Positions 55,068-62,480 of a stretch of 64,000 bases of DNA are shown here, piece by piece. Numbering within the stretch: the stretch's first letter is position 1; the number at the start of each line of letters is the position of its first letter. The notes under the pieces were generated by a model, which was not told the origin of the DNA, searched no databases, and saw only the letters and a list, made by a program, of their open reading frames with translations. The position numbers and the translations under genes are program-made. The stretch comes from Runella sp. CRIBMP (GTDB taxonomy: Bacteria > Bacteroidota > Bacteroidia > Cytophagales > Spirosomataceae): assembly GCF_009905605.1 (NCBI RefSeq), contig NZ_JAAAKZ010000012.1, forward strand, positions 119,492 through 183,491, written 5' to 3'.

Positions 55068-55175
55068 TTAGTGGGTCAACCCGAAGACGAAACCCGGATA
55101 CGCAGGGCAATTGGGGTACTCTTTTCCTTCATACGTTTCCATTTTGGTTGTACAAATCCAATAATTTGCTGTCAT
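55068..55175 (-). CDS. Small ORF (35 codons) upstream of the DUF4331 cassette
   Basis: A 35-codon frame starts at ATG 55175 right after an in-frame TAA and stops at 55068, in a gap that otherwise lacks genes. The peptide starts MTANYWICTTK, has a middle YEGKEYPNCPAYPGF and ends GLTH. It contains two Cys (8 and 23), many aromatics and three prolines. Codon choice looks like that of real genes and is richer in GC than the flanks. There is no signal peptide. It could be a leader peptide, a small regulatory protein or a precursor peptide. It sits 182 bp upstream of DUF4331 protein A on the same strand. I do not recognise a family; whether it is translated is unproved. Confidence 0.45.
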   Translation of the reverse strand: MTANYWICTTKMETYEGKEYPNCPAYPGFVFGLTH

Positions 55176-55286
55176 TTATTCATACATACGTGCCAGAAGC
55201 GGAAATAGATTTTAGGTAATGATTAATTAATGCAGCAAATCAAAAAAATTCGGTTTGGGATAAAAAATACCCATCAAAAAAGAAAA

Positions 55287-55316
55287 ACCCCGAATGAAAC
55301 ATGACTCATTCGGGGT
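55287..55316 (-). terminator. Terminator after the thioesterase gene
   Basis: An 11-bp perfect stem (55287-55297 with 55306-55316, core CCCCGAATGA) is followed on the minus strand by a T-run. It separates the thioesterase from the small ORF and DUF4331 cassette. Confidence 0.85.
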
Positions 55317-55354
55317 GCTGAAAAACGCAATTATGTCTACTCAAATCGTCTGGT

Positions 55355-55765
55355 CTACGTAAAATAGGGTTTCAATTTCTCCAACAAAAAGCTCGGTGCC
55401 CGCGTAGGTCGGTTGGTTTCGCGATTCAGAAAAACCAGCGTGGTTTCGCCCGTATTGAGTACCGCTCCCGTCTGATTCCGAATTTCGTACCGAAATACCA
55501 CCCGCGCGGCGGGCAATTCCGGAATGGTCACTTTGATGGTTAACTCATCGTCGTAACGGGCAGGCTGCAAATAGCGTGAATAATTTTCGTAGACGGGCAT
55601 CATCGTTCCTGCTTCCTCCATGTCCCGGTACGAAAATCCAATGCTACGCAGGGCTTCTACCCGCCCGATTTCATAAAACCGTCCATAATTGCCGTAATAC
55701 ACATACCCCATTTGATCAGTATCGGCGTATCTTACTCTTATACCTTTGTATTCGTAAGTAAACAT
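55355..55765 (-). CDS. YbgC-like acyl-CoA thioesterase
   Basis: The 136-residue hotdog-fold protein has the 4-hydroxybenzoyl-CoA thioesterase motif VRYADTDQMGYVYYGNYGRF near the N-terminus, with the catalytic Asp, and ERVEALRS-like helix (GRVEALRSIGFSY). It hydrolyses acyl-CoA in the cytoplasm; chain-length preference cannot be told. It follows mltG by 84 bp on the same strand and may share its transcript, although a tandem-repeat hairpin lies between them. Confidence 0.92.
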   Translation of the reverse strand: MFTYEYKGIRVRYADTDQMGYVYYGNYGRFYEIGRVEALRSIGFSYRDMEEAGTMMPVYENYSRYLQPARYDDELTIKVTIPELPAARVVFRYEIRNQTGAVLNTGETTLVFLNRETNRPTRAPSFLLEKLKPYFT

Positions 55766-55778
55766 AAATCAGTTGTCA

Positions 55779-55851
55779 GGAGTGAGAAGTGAGAAGTGAG
55801 GAGTGAGGAGTATTTTTTATTCTCACTACCGGCTACTCACTCTTCACTTCT
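55779..55851. repeat. Tandem AGTGAGAA-type repeat with inverted partner
   Basis: About four copies of an 8-bp unit (AGTGAGAA/AGTGAGGA) run from 55779 to 55811. A near-perfect inverted counterpart (ACTCACTCTTCACTTCT) lies at 55835-55851, overlapping the mltG stop codon region. The two can fold into a long hairpin. A degenerate relative (AGTTGTTAGTAGTGAGTATT) is at about 57184-57203. Confidence 0.65.
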
Positions 55852-56893
55852 ACTTTATATTCATTTTATTGAGCGCTTCTTGGTACTTGCGGGCGTTGAG
55901 GAGGTGGTCGTCGTAGGTGACGGCAAAATCGTGGTAGCCCATCAGTTTTCCTTCGGGGTCAATTTTTACGCAGAAATAGAGGTAGTTATGCTCTTCTGCA
56001 TTCAGCACGGCATCAATCGCCACCGTACTCGGCACGTTGATAGGCCCAGGAGGCAACCCTAAGACACGGTAAGTATTATAAGGAGAATTTAACGCCGAAA
56101 GGCGACCCGTAACGCGTTTGATGGAAAAGTCACGCCACGCAAAAATCACCGTTGGATCGGCTTGTAGCGGCATACTTTGGCGAATCCGGTTTAGGTACAC
56201 CCCCGCAATGCGCGGCATCTCATCATTCCGATTGGTTTCGGCATCCACAATCGACGCCAAAACCGACACCTCTGCCTTGGTATATCCCAAAGCCTTGGCT
56301 TTTTCGAGGCGGGCGGGCGTCCAAAACTTTTGGTATTCGTCGTGCATTCTTCCCAAAAACTTATCTACGGGAGTGGTCCAAAAAATCTCGTAAGTATTGG
56401 GCAAAAACATACTTGATACATTGGTGGTATCAAATCCAAATTTTTGGCATACTGCGGGGTCGTTCAGCAGTTTGCCGAGCGCCTCGGGGCCAAATTCAAA
56501 CTTGCTGCCAATCCGCTGAATCAAATCTTCTTTGAGACGAATATTATTGAAGGTCAACCTGACGGCATCCTGCGACCCGTTTCTTAGCTTTTTGATGGCT
56601 TCCAAATTTCCCATATCCCGCCGCAACACGTACCGCCCCGGCTTGATGCGCTCGGGCAGTTTGAGCAACTTGGCCATAAACCGAAACGAAATTTCGTCGT
56701 TGACCACCTCATTTTTTTTGAGAGTATCCAGCACCGATTGGTAGGTAGCACCCGTCGGAATCAACAGCGCAAAATCCTTGTCTTTACTTACCTGAAAGTT
56801 AGGCGTTTGGGCCATTTGCCAGAAGTAAACAGTAAACGTAGTAAACACGACTGCTACTGTAATAAATATTCCTATCTTTAAATTACGCGACAT
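55850..56893 (-). CDS. mltG: Endolytic transglycosylase MltG
   Basis: From MSRNLKIGIF (56893) the protein has 347 residues: one N-terminal membrane anchor (about residues 6-26), a LysM-like region, and the YceG/MltG catalytic domain. The signature ASIVDAETNRNDEMPRIAGV holds the catalytic Glu and is followed by YLNRIRQSMPLQADPTVIFA. MltG cuts nascent peptidoglycan strands at the inner membrane and sets glycan length. A -7 box about 91 bp upstream supports this start over the ATG 17 codons earlier. Confidence 0.94.
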   Translation of the reverse strand: MSRNLKIGIFITVAVVFTTFTVYFWQMAQTPNFQVSKDKDFALLIPTGATYQSVLDTLKKNEVVNDEISFRFMAKLLKLPERIKPGRYVLRRDMGNLEAIKKLRNGSQDAVRLTFNNIRLKEDLIQRIGSKFEFGPEALGKLLNDPAVCQKFGFDTTNVSSMFLPNTYEIFWTTPVDKFLGRMHDEYQKFWTPARLEKAKALGYTKAEVSVLASIVDAETNRNDEMPRIAGVYLNRIRQSMPLQADPTVIFAWRDFSIKRVTGRLSALNSPYNTYRVLGLPPGPINVPSTVAIDAVLNAEEHNYLYFCVKIDPEGKLMGYHDFAVTYDDHLLNARKYQEALNKMNIK

Positions 56894-57275
56894 GAAATGA
56901 TGATGTTTGACATTTATTTTTTGGAATTGGACTTCAAGCAGCACATTGCTACAAGTCGGTCGTCTGCTGCTAAAAAATCAGTGCAAAAGTACACGTTAGG
57001 TTTGGTTTTCAGTGCAGGCATTGGAAGTTTCCCTTTGTTTATTGCTTTATTGAGCACAAAAAAAGGTTCAAACGCCAAGTTGGCTAATATCCTAAAATGC
57101 CCTTTCATGTTAACTATTTTGCTATTTTAGGGAACAGAACGTTCAAAATTTGCATAATTATGCAAGATTTCGGAATCACAATGAGTTGTTAGTAGTGAGT
57201 ATTCAATAACTTTGCATTTCTTATAATTTCACTATAAAGCTACCGATTAACCAAAAACTTCGCTGAACTATCCCA
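56894..57275. other. Divergent intergenic region between mltG and the DinB-like gene
   Basis: This region of about 380 bp carries the mltG promoter box and overlapping short frames on both strands that I judge to be chance. A decayed AGTGAG-type repeat lies near 57184-57203. No RNA gene is seen. Confidence 0.45.
56984..56991 (-). promoter_or_regulatory. Candidate -7 box of mltG
   Basis: TACTTTTG on the minus strand matches TAnnTTTG exactly. A -33 TTG at normal spacing was not found. Confidence 0.45.
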
Positions 57276-57836
57276 ATGGACAAAAAAGAAGAATTACTCC
57301 GAATTATTGATCAATTTAATCTTATATACGAAAGCGAAGAAGCATGGCATGGTCCTTCGGTAGTAGAAGTACTCAGTGACGTGTCGTGGGAAATGGCCTC
57401 GCAAAAAATAATGCCCAATACCCACAGCATTGCGGAATTGGTTTATCACATGACCACTTGGCGGATTTTTGTGGTGAAACGCTTACAAGGCGATGGAGAG
57501 TATGAAGTAACCAAAGCGCGTGATTGGAAATCCTTCCTTGTTTTTGATGAATTTGAGTGGGAAGCGCTCCAAATGGAATTGAGTCTCAGTCAAGAAGAAT
57601 TGATTGCCGAACTTGAAAAACGCGAAGACGACGAGTTTTTGGAAGAAATTGTACCAGGTCGTGAATATGATTTCTACACCATGCTTCACGGCATTTTACA
57701 ACACGATTTATACCACGCCGGACAAATTTCTATCCTTAAAAAATCATTACTCTACAAAGGGCTTGGCAAAAAAAGCCGCACCGATGATGATGACTACTAC
57801 GGTAACGGAGGCAGCGACGATTTTGATGATTACTGA
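57276..57836 (+). CDS. DinB-like four-helix protein
   Basis: The 186-residue protein has the DinB/YfiT fold pattern: a first metal histidine in ELVYHMTTWR (about residue 55) and the late pair in HDLYHAGQISIL (about residues 147-151). These three His would bind one metal ion. The C-terminus is acidic and glycine-rich (DDDDYYGNGG). Members include thiol-dependent transferases and proteins of unknown role. The next gene starts 39 bp downstream on the same strand. Confidence 0.87.
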   Translation: MDKKEELLRIIDQFNLIYESEEAWHGPSVVEVLSDVSWEMASQKIMPNTHSIAELVYHMTTWRIFVVKRLQGDGEYEVTKARDWKSFLVFDEFEWEALQMELSLSQEELIAELEKREDDEFLEEIVPGREYDFYTMLHGILQHDLYHAGQISILKKSLLYKGLGKKSRTDDDDYYGNGGSDDFDDY

Positions 57837-57875
57837 TAGTGTCAACCATTATTCCTAAACTATTTCTTTCGTCTC

Positions 57876-58754
57876 ATGCGGATTTTTGTTTTTTTGAGTT
57901 TGTGGGGAATGTTTACGGGAGGGGTATCGGCACAAAAAACACTGACCGGTTTGGCTCCCGTGGCCGATACAAAGCTATATTATGAAGTAGAAGGCAAAGG
58001 TGAACCCGTGGTGTTTATCCACGAAACGGCCTTAGACTCTCGCCAGTGGAACGCCCAATGGAAGGCCTTTGCCCGTCATTTTAGAGTGATTCGGTACGAT
58101 ATTCGCGGTTTTGGGCAATCCGCCCGCGCCCGCGACCCTCACAATCCAAGCGATGATTTAAAAGCATTGCTTGACTTCCTGAAAATTGAAAAAGCGCATA
58201 TAGTAGGAGTAGCGCTCGGAGGAAATGTGGCCCTCAATTTTGCCGCCACCCACCCCGAGCGTGTCCTCAAAATCGTGGCTGCCGATGCCAATCCAGACGG
58301 ATTTACCGACGGAACCCCGCAACTCAAAGCCGTAGTTAACAAAATCGTTGACCTCGCTTCGCACCACGGGTGGCACGACGAGCAGCAGGATGTGTGGCTG
58401 CGCTCTCCACTTATGCGGCTGTATGCCGCCGACGACAAAACCATTATTAATTTGAGCGAAATGATTGCCGACTACCACGGCGATCATTTCATCAACCCCC
58501 GAATCGACCCCGCTTTTGGCACTCCTACGACTCTCGATTTGGTTTCTTCCATCCGCGCCCCTACGCTCCTTTTGGTAGGAGAAAAAGACGAAGAAAGCTT
58601 TCACCGAGCGGCTGATACAATGGTCCAGAAAATTCCCAACGTTCGGAAAGCCGTCATCAAAGGAGCGGGCCATCTATCAAATATGGACAAACCAAAAACA
58701 TTTAATAAGCTGGTTATCCATTTTTTAAGCACCAATCCAATGACCATTAAGTAA
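57876..58754 (+). CDS. Exported alpha/beta hydrolase-fold protein lacking the nucleophile serine
   Basis: The 292-residue protein has a signal peptide (ending GVSAQ, residue 20) and an alpha/beta-hydrolase fold: YYEVEGKGEPVVFIHE, RYDIRGFGQSA, a nucleophile elbow, LLLVGEKDEES (Asp238) and IKGAGHLSNM (His266). The elbow reads GVALGGN with Ala113 where the family has Ser (GxSxGG). The codon is GCG, one base from TCG. The acid and base of the triad are kept. It may be a pseudoenzyme, a recent loss-of-function allele or an enzyme using another mechanism. The neighbours do not indicate a substrate. Confidence 0.88.
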   Translation: MRIFVFLSLWGMFTGGVSAQKTLTGLAPVADTKLYYEVEGKGEPVVFIHETALDSRQWNAQWKAFARHFRVIRYDIRGFGQSARARDPHNPSDDLKALLDFLKIEKAHIVGVALGGNVALNFAATHPERVLKIVAADANPDGFTDGTPQLKAVVNKIVDLASHHGWHDEQQDVWLRSPLMRLYAADDKTIINLSEMIADYHGDHFINPRIDPAFGTPTTLDLVSSIRAPTLLLVGEKDEESFHRAADTMVQKIPNVRKAVIKGAGHLSNMDKPKTFNKLVIHFLSTNPMTIK

Positions 58755-58793
58755 CCTTTTTACCTCTTCTTCCCAATTTCATTCTACACACAA

Positions 58794-58985
58794 ATGGATA
58801 TTGAAAAGCGTCGGCGCTGGGCCAAAATAGCCACAATTGGCATGGGATTGGCCGCTTTGGTTACCCTAATTGCGGGTTTTGCCCAAAGCTGGAATTTACC
58901 GCGTATTGTCATGGCAGTTTGCTTCACGGCCAGCTCGGTGTTGTATTATTTTCAGTATAAAAATCTGCTTAAAGAAGACGATTGA
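58794..58985 (+). CDS. Small two-helix membrane protein, unknown function
   Basis: The 63-residue product starts with a basic segment (MDIEKRRRWAK), then has two hydrophobic helices (about residues 12-29 and 34-52) and an acidic tail (LLKEDD). The basic N-terminus suggests cytoplasmic ends. It lies 39 bp after the hydrolase on the same strand, so the three genes from 57276 may form an operon. No family is recognised. Confidence 0.65.
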   Translation: MDIEKRRRWAKIATIGMGLAALVTLIAGFAQSWNLPRIVMAVCFTASSVLYYFQYKNLLKEDD

Positions 58986-59071
58986 CACCTAGGCCATCCC
59001 CAAGCCTACGTACCTGAGTGTCGGCATTAATCCACATTATTTTGCGAAGCTATTCTAAAGTACTTCGTGCG

Positions 59072-59551
59072 TTATTCTGTTGGGTTTATCTCAAAACTCA
59101 CCTTTACATCTCCCGCCCCCAGTGCCCCTGTCAGCCCCGTTACATCGTCAATTTTACCAATTTTGGTGTAACTGTAAGACGTTGTAAAACCTTTGTAAAA
59201 CAACACCAACGTATTTGCCCCGTACATCATCAAATCTCCCGATTGGATACTTGCGGGAACTGACGAATTTGTGGGAAGACTTTTGGGCAAATCGAAAAAT
59301 TTCTCGTTGTTATTGAGTTCTTTCATGTTGATTGTCAGCGGCAACAGCGCCTTAAAGGCATTTGCAGTAGCGTTATCCAAAAGAGTAGCCGTAAAAGTAC
59401 TTGCCCCGATTTTGATGGTAATTTTAGGGGTGGTTGCTACAGATGTAGGTGGCTCAGTCATAACTAAATTGATTTCATTGATAATTCTTTCCGATTTACA
59501 AGCCATTGACACAGAGAGTGAACCAAACAGCAGGTATGTTAAATATTTCAT
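59072..59551 (-). CDS. Cyclophilin-like fold lipoprotein
   Basis: The 159-residue protein has a lipoprotein-like signal (VSMAC, Cys18) and the pattern of the bacterial cyclophilin-like domain: ITIKIGASTFTATLLDNATA, KALLPLTINMKELNNNEKF, SGDLMMYGANTLVLFYKGF and a final KVSFEI. The fold resembles peptidyl-prolyl isomerases, but bacterial members of this group usually lack known activity. It follows the O-acetyltransferase by 12 bp and is probably cotranscribed. Confidence 0.82.
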   Translation of the reverse strand: MKYLTYLLFGSLSVSMACKSERIINEINLVMTEPPTSVATTPKITIKIGASTFTATLLDNATANAFKALLPLTINMKELNNNEKFFDLPKSLPTNSSVPASIQSGDLMMYGANTLVLFYKGFTTSYSYTKIGKIDDVTGLTGALGAGDVKVSFEINPTE

Positions 59552-59563
59552 TTTAGTAATTGT

Positions 59564-60130
59564 TTAAATGTTCCTGAGTTCTTTTGCCGGTACTCCACCT
59601 ACGACGGTATTGGCGGGCACATCTTTTGCCACGACCGCCCCCGCGGCCACAATCGAATTTTCGCCGACAGTAACCCCGGGTAAAATCGTAGCGTTGGCAC
59701 CAATCCAAGCATTGCGTTCAATCGTTACCGATTTTAAATCAAGCGATTTGCGTTTGGCGGGGTCGATAGGGTGATTTTCGGTAACAATACAGACCTGAGG
59801 CCCAATCAGTACATCGTCTTCAATTATTATGCCTCCGAGGTCGAGGAAAGTGCAACCGTGATTGATAAATACATTTTTACCCAATTGGATATGCTGCCCA
59901 AAATTGGTGTAAAAAGGCACAAAAATCGTGGTACTGGCATCAATCTGTTTGGCAATGATTTCACTCAGTCGCTCCCTAATTTGCTCTGTATCAGTTGATT
60001 TATTAAGCTCAGAATTCAGTTTCAATGTCCGATTTACTATCTCCCACATGTAAGGCATTTGCGGGTCGTCAGGAGGAATAATTCCCCCTTCCAACATGCG
60101 TTCAAATATGTTTTTCTCCGAATTCATCAT
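59564..60130 (-). CDS. Maltose/nodulation-type sugar O-acetyltransferase
   Basis: The 188-residue protein is a hexapeptide-repeat transferase of the LacA/NodL/Maa group. It has [40 protein letters not shown] with the catalytic His, [20 protein letters not shown] and a C-terminal [10 protein letters not shown]. It moves acetyl from acetyl-CoA to a sugar hydroxyl in the cytoplasm. Its ATGATG start overlaps the stop of the upstream hydroxylase remnant (ATGA), showing the two were once a translationally coupled operon. Confidence 0.92.
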   Translation of the reverse strand: MMNSEKNIFERMLEGGIIPPDDPQMPYMWEIVNRTLKLNSELNKSTDTEQIRERLSEIIAKQIDASTTIFVPFYTNFGQHIQLGKNVFINHGCTFLDLGGIIIEDDVLIGPQVCIVTENHPIDPAKRKSLDLKSVTIERNAWIGANATILPGVTVGENSIVAAGAVVAKDVPANTVVGGVPAKELRNI

Positions 60131-60450
60131 CTTAGATTATCTAAATCAAAAGGCATTTTTCTTAATCGAATGCCCGTCGCTGCAAAAATAGCGTTAGCAA
60201 GTGCGGCCGCTATTGGTGGCAGAGCGGGTTCTCCCAAACCTGTTGGGGCTTCTTCTGAATCCACAAATTTTACATCAATTTCTGATGGTGCATCCTTTTA
60301 CCTTCAGAAATTTGTAGAGGTGAAAATTAGTTTCGGCAACCGCCCCATTCACAAGGGTTACTTTTGGAAACATGGCATGGTTGATACCATCTACGATTGC
60401 CCCTTGAATCTGATTTTCAGCCCCGCTGAGATTGATTACTCGTCCACAGT
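60127..60450 (-). pseudogene. C-terminal remnant of a molybdenum hydroxylase large subunit (IorB/xanthine dehydrogenase type)
   Basis: Two minus-strand frames together match the C-terminus of molybdopterin aldehyde/isoquinoline oxidoreductases. From about 60448 the first reads [20 protein letters not shown] and continues to YKFLKVKG. After a one-base frame change near 60294-60299 the second reads [11 protein letters not shown], then [19 protein letters not shown] and [12 protein letters not shown], ending at 60127. The family is normally 700 residues or longer; only about 108 remain. The missing 5' part has been replaced by the lipoprotein gene at 60473. The remnant still overlaps the acetyltransferase start. 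Confidence 0.82.
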
Positions 60451-60472
60451 TTGTTGACCGATTTCATTGGCT

Positions 60473-61243
60473 TCAATTTCCAGTGACTTTTCGTTTGAAA
60501 TGATAATTCAGCGCCACATTCCACATAAAATTCTGATTACCAGGCACATTTGAGTTAAATGTCTGATTGATGGTGGATTGTAAACTAAAAGGCCATTTTT
60601 TGTGTGATAAGCTCCCCGTAAGCGTAAAATAATCACCCCGATAGCCGTCGGTATGCAAGAAAAAAATGGTTGGAAATAGATCTAATCGAAGGTTTTGACT
60701 CAATTTGAGGTTGGTAAAACTGGTATTGAGAAACAGCACTCTTGTGAGCTGAGGCCCATGATTTTGCAAAGCATTTCCTTGTAAATACATGGCACTTACC
60801 CCAACGTGGGGCGTAATTTGATAACTCGGCACCACCTCAAAGGCAAGAAATCGCAGCATTTCGGTAATATCTTTGGTATTTCCATTGTCGGTCACGCTGC
60901 TACGAATGAGGGTAAAGGCGGGGTGCGCCCCTACCCGCAAACTGAACTTCTTTTGCTCAATCAGACGGTAGCGCACCCAAAAAATCAATCCACCTTTGCT
61001 GGCATCGGGAACAAGCCGAATGTCAGGATCAAAACTAACCCGTTTTTTGCGCCACGAAAAATTCATGATAGCTGCGGGGTGATTCAATGAAAAAGTAGGA
61101 ATAATCGAAAAGCCATTGTTGGTAATCCCCACCGTCCCCGAAAAGGTAGAGGTGGTTTGGGTGCTATCAGGGGTTTGGCAACCTCCTGATAATGCCATAA
61201 AAATTAAGACAAAGAGCAAAAAAATAAATTGTAAATATTTCAT
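60473..61243 (-). CDS. Lipoprotein / outer-membrane barrel-like protein of unknown function
   Basis: The 256-residue protein has a lipoprotein signal with Cys22 (ALSGGC) and a Thr/Ser-rich linker. About 220 residues of alternating strand pattern follow (FSIIPTFSLNH, LIFWVRYRLIEQKKFSLRVG, WNVALNYHF near the end), which look like a small beta-barrel. I do not recognise a family. It is divergent from an AraC-type regulator (144 bp) and its stop lies just before a broken oxidoreductase remnant, so it may mark a recombination junction. Confidence 0.7.
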   Translation of the reverse strand: MKYLQFIFLLFVLIFMALSGGCQTPDSTQTTSTFSGTVGITNNGFSIIPTFSLNHPAAIMNFSWRKKRVSFDPDIRLVPDASKGGLIFWVRYRLIEQKKFSLRVGAHPAFTLIRSSVTDNGNTKDITEMLRFLAFEVVPSYQITPHVGVSAMYLQGNALQNHGPQLTRVLFLNTSFTNLKLSQNLRLDLFPTIFFLHTDGYRGDYFTLTGSLSHKKWPFSLQSTINQTFNSNVPGNQNFMWNVALNYHFKRKVTGN

Positions 61244-61387
61244 TGATAGGCAGTTATTTCACACACCACAAAATTATACACAACCTATCTCGTTGCTTTT
61301 ATACATTTTACGGTTTTACTTACCATTTTTACGGGTGGTGATTTATTTCAATTCGTTCGTTCGTAGTTTTGGTAAAAAAACAAGACT

Positions 61388-62278
61388 ATGATTATTTATG
61401 ACTCGATTAAAAAGTACTGCCAAACCTTCAACAACCCAACGTTACACCCGTTGATTGGGCTGGTGGATTTGGACAAATCTGACCTTATTCAGCGCTGTAA
61501 ATTCAGGATTGATTTTTATGCCATCATTATCAAGGACAGCAGGTGCGGAGACTTACGATACGGTCTCAAATACTATGACTACGAGGAAGGTACAATCGTG
61601 TTTTTTGGGCCTGGACAAATTGGGGCCAGCGAACCCGAAGGTGAATGGCATCAGCCCTACGGAAAAGCCTTGATTTTTCACCCTGACCTATTACATGGCA
61701 CTCACCTCGCCAAGCAAATCCACGAATATTCGTTTTTTGGGTACGACTCGTACGAAGCCTTGCACGTTTCGGAAAAAGAACGGGCGTTGATTGACCTGTG
61801 TTTTGCAAACGTTGAAACGGAAATCAAGCAAAATATTGATAAACACAGCAAGCAAATCATTGTTGCTAACCTTGAACTACTCCTGAAATACTGTTCTAGG
61901 TTTTACGACCGTCAGTTTATCACCCGCGAGGTGGTTCACCATGACCTGTTAGCGCAGTTTGAAAATCGGCTTAATGCGTACATTTTTGGCGAAAAATTGG
62001 GAATGGATGGCCTACCCTCGGTCGCTTACTTTGCCGAAAAGCTAAACGTCTCTGCCAATTATTTTGGAGATTTAATCAAAAAAGAAACGGGGAAAACAGC
62101 GCTGGAGTTTATCCACTTGAAGTTGATGGAAGCCGCAAAGACGAAGGTGTTGGACCGCTCCAAATCCATCAGCGAAATTGCCTACGAATTAGGCTTCAAA
62201 TATCCCCAACATTTCACAAGACTTTTCAAGCAAAAAGTGGGGGTAAGTCCCTTGGAGTATAGAATGGGGATAAATTAA
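61388..62278 (+). CDS. AraC family transcriptional regulator
   Basis: The 296-residue protein has an N-terminal sensor domain (about residues 1-190) and a C-terminal double helix-turn-helix of the AraC/XylS type: LPSVAYFAEKLNVSANYFGD for the first and SISEIAYELGFKYPQHFTRL for the second, ending KVGVSPLEYR. The sensor contains FFGPGQIGASEP and HPDLLHGTHLA, a cupin-like pattern. It is divergent from the lipoprotein/acetyltransferase genes and could control them. In related bacteria such regulators often sit beside oxidoreductase genes. Confidence 0.93.
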   Translation: MIIYDSIKKYCQTFNNPTLHPLIGLVDLDKSDLIQRCKFRIDFYAIIIKDSRCGDLRYGLKYYDYEEGTIVFFGPGQIGASEPEGEWHQPYGKALIFHPDLLHGTHLAKQIHEYSFFGYDSYEALHVSEKERALIDLCFANVETEIKQNIDKHSKQIIVANLELLLKYCSRFYDRQFITREVVHHDLLAQFENRLNAYIFGEKLGMDGLPSVAYFAEKLNVSANYFGDLIKKETGKTALEFIHLKLMEAAKTKVLDRSKSISEIAYELGFKYPQHFTRLFKQKVGVSPLEYRMGIN

Positions 62279-62382
62279 GCATTTTACTCTACTTTGGCAG
62301 TACAGTAAAAATGGATGAAGTCGTACCGGTGCCAACCGTTGGGAGTCGATAAAAACAAAAAAGTAAATAAAACTAAAAATAG

Positions 62383-62440
62383 TACTTTTGTTGTGGGGGC
62401 TCTATTAGTCACTATTCCTTCCTTTTAAGTAGTATTTTTG
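62383..62440 (+). promoter_or_regulatory. Two candidate -7 boxes upstream of the phospholipase C gene
   Basis: TACTTTTG (62383-62390) and TATTTTTG (62433-62440) both match TAnnTTTG exactly, 90 and 40 bp before the start codon. Confidence 0.4.
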
Positions 62441-62480
62441 TTTATCCACTTTTCTCCATTTTTCAGCTTCAGACAACCTT

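Noticed and set aside
56897..57130. Overlapping frames of 77 (plus) and 64 (minus, 56914-57108) codons between mltG and the DinB-like gene
   Set aside because: They overlap each other, neither resembles a known protein, and an exact mltG -7 box lies within both.
60059..60457. A 132-codon plus-strand frame
   Set aside because: It is antisense to the molybdenum-hydroxylase remnant and to the acetyltransferase start. The minus strand carries the family motifs.
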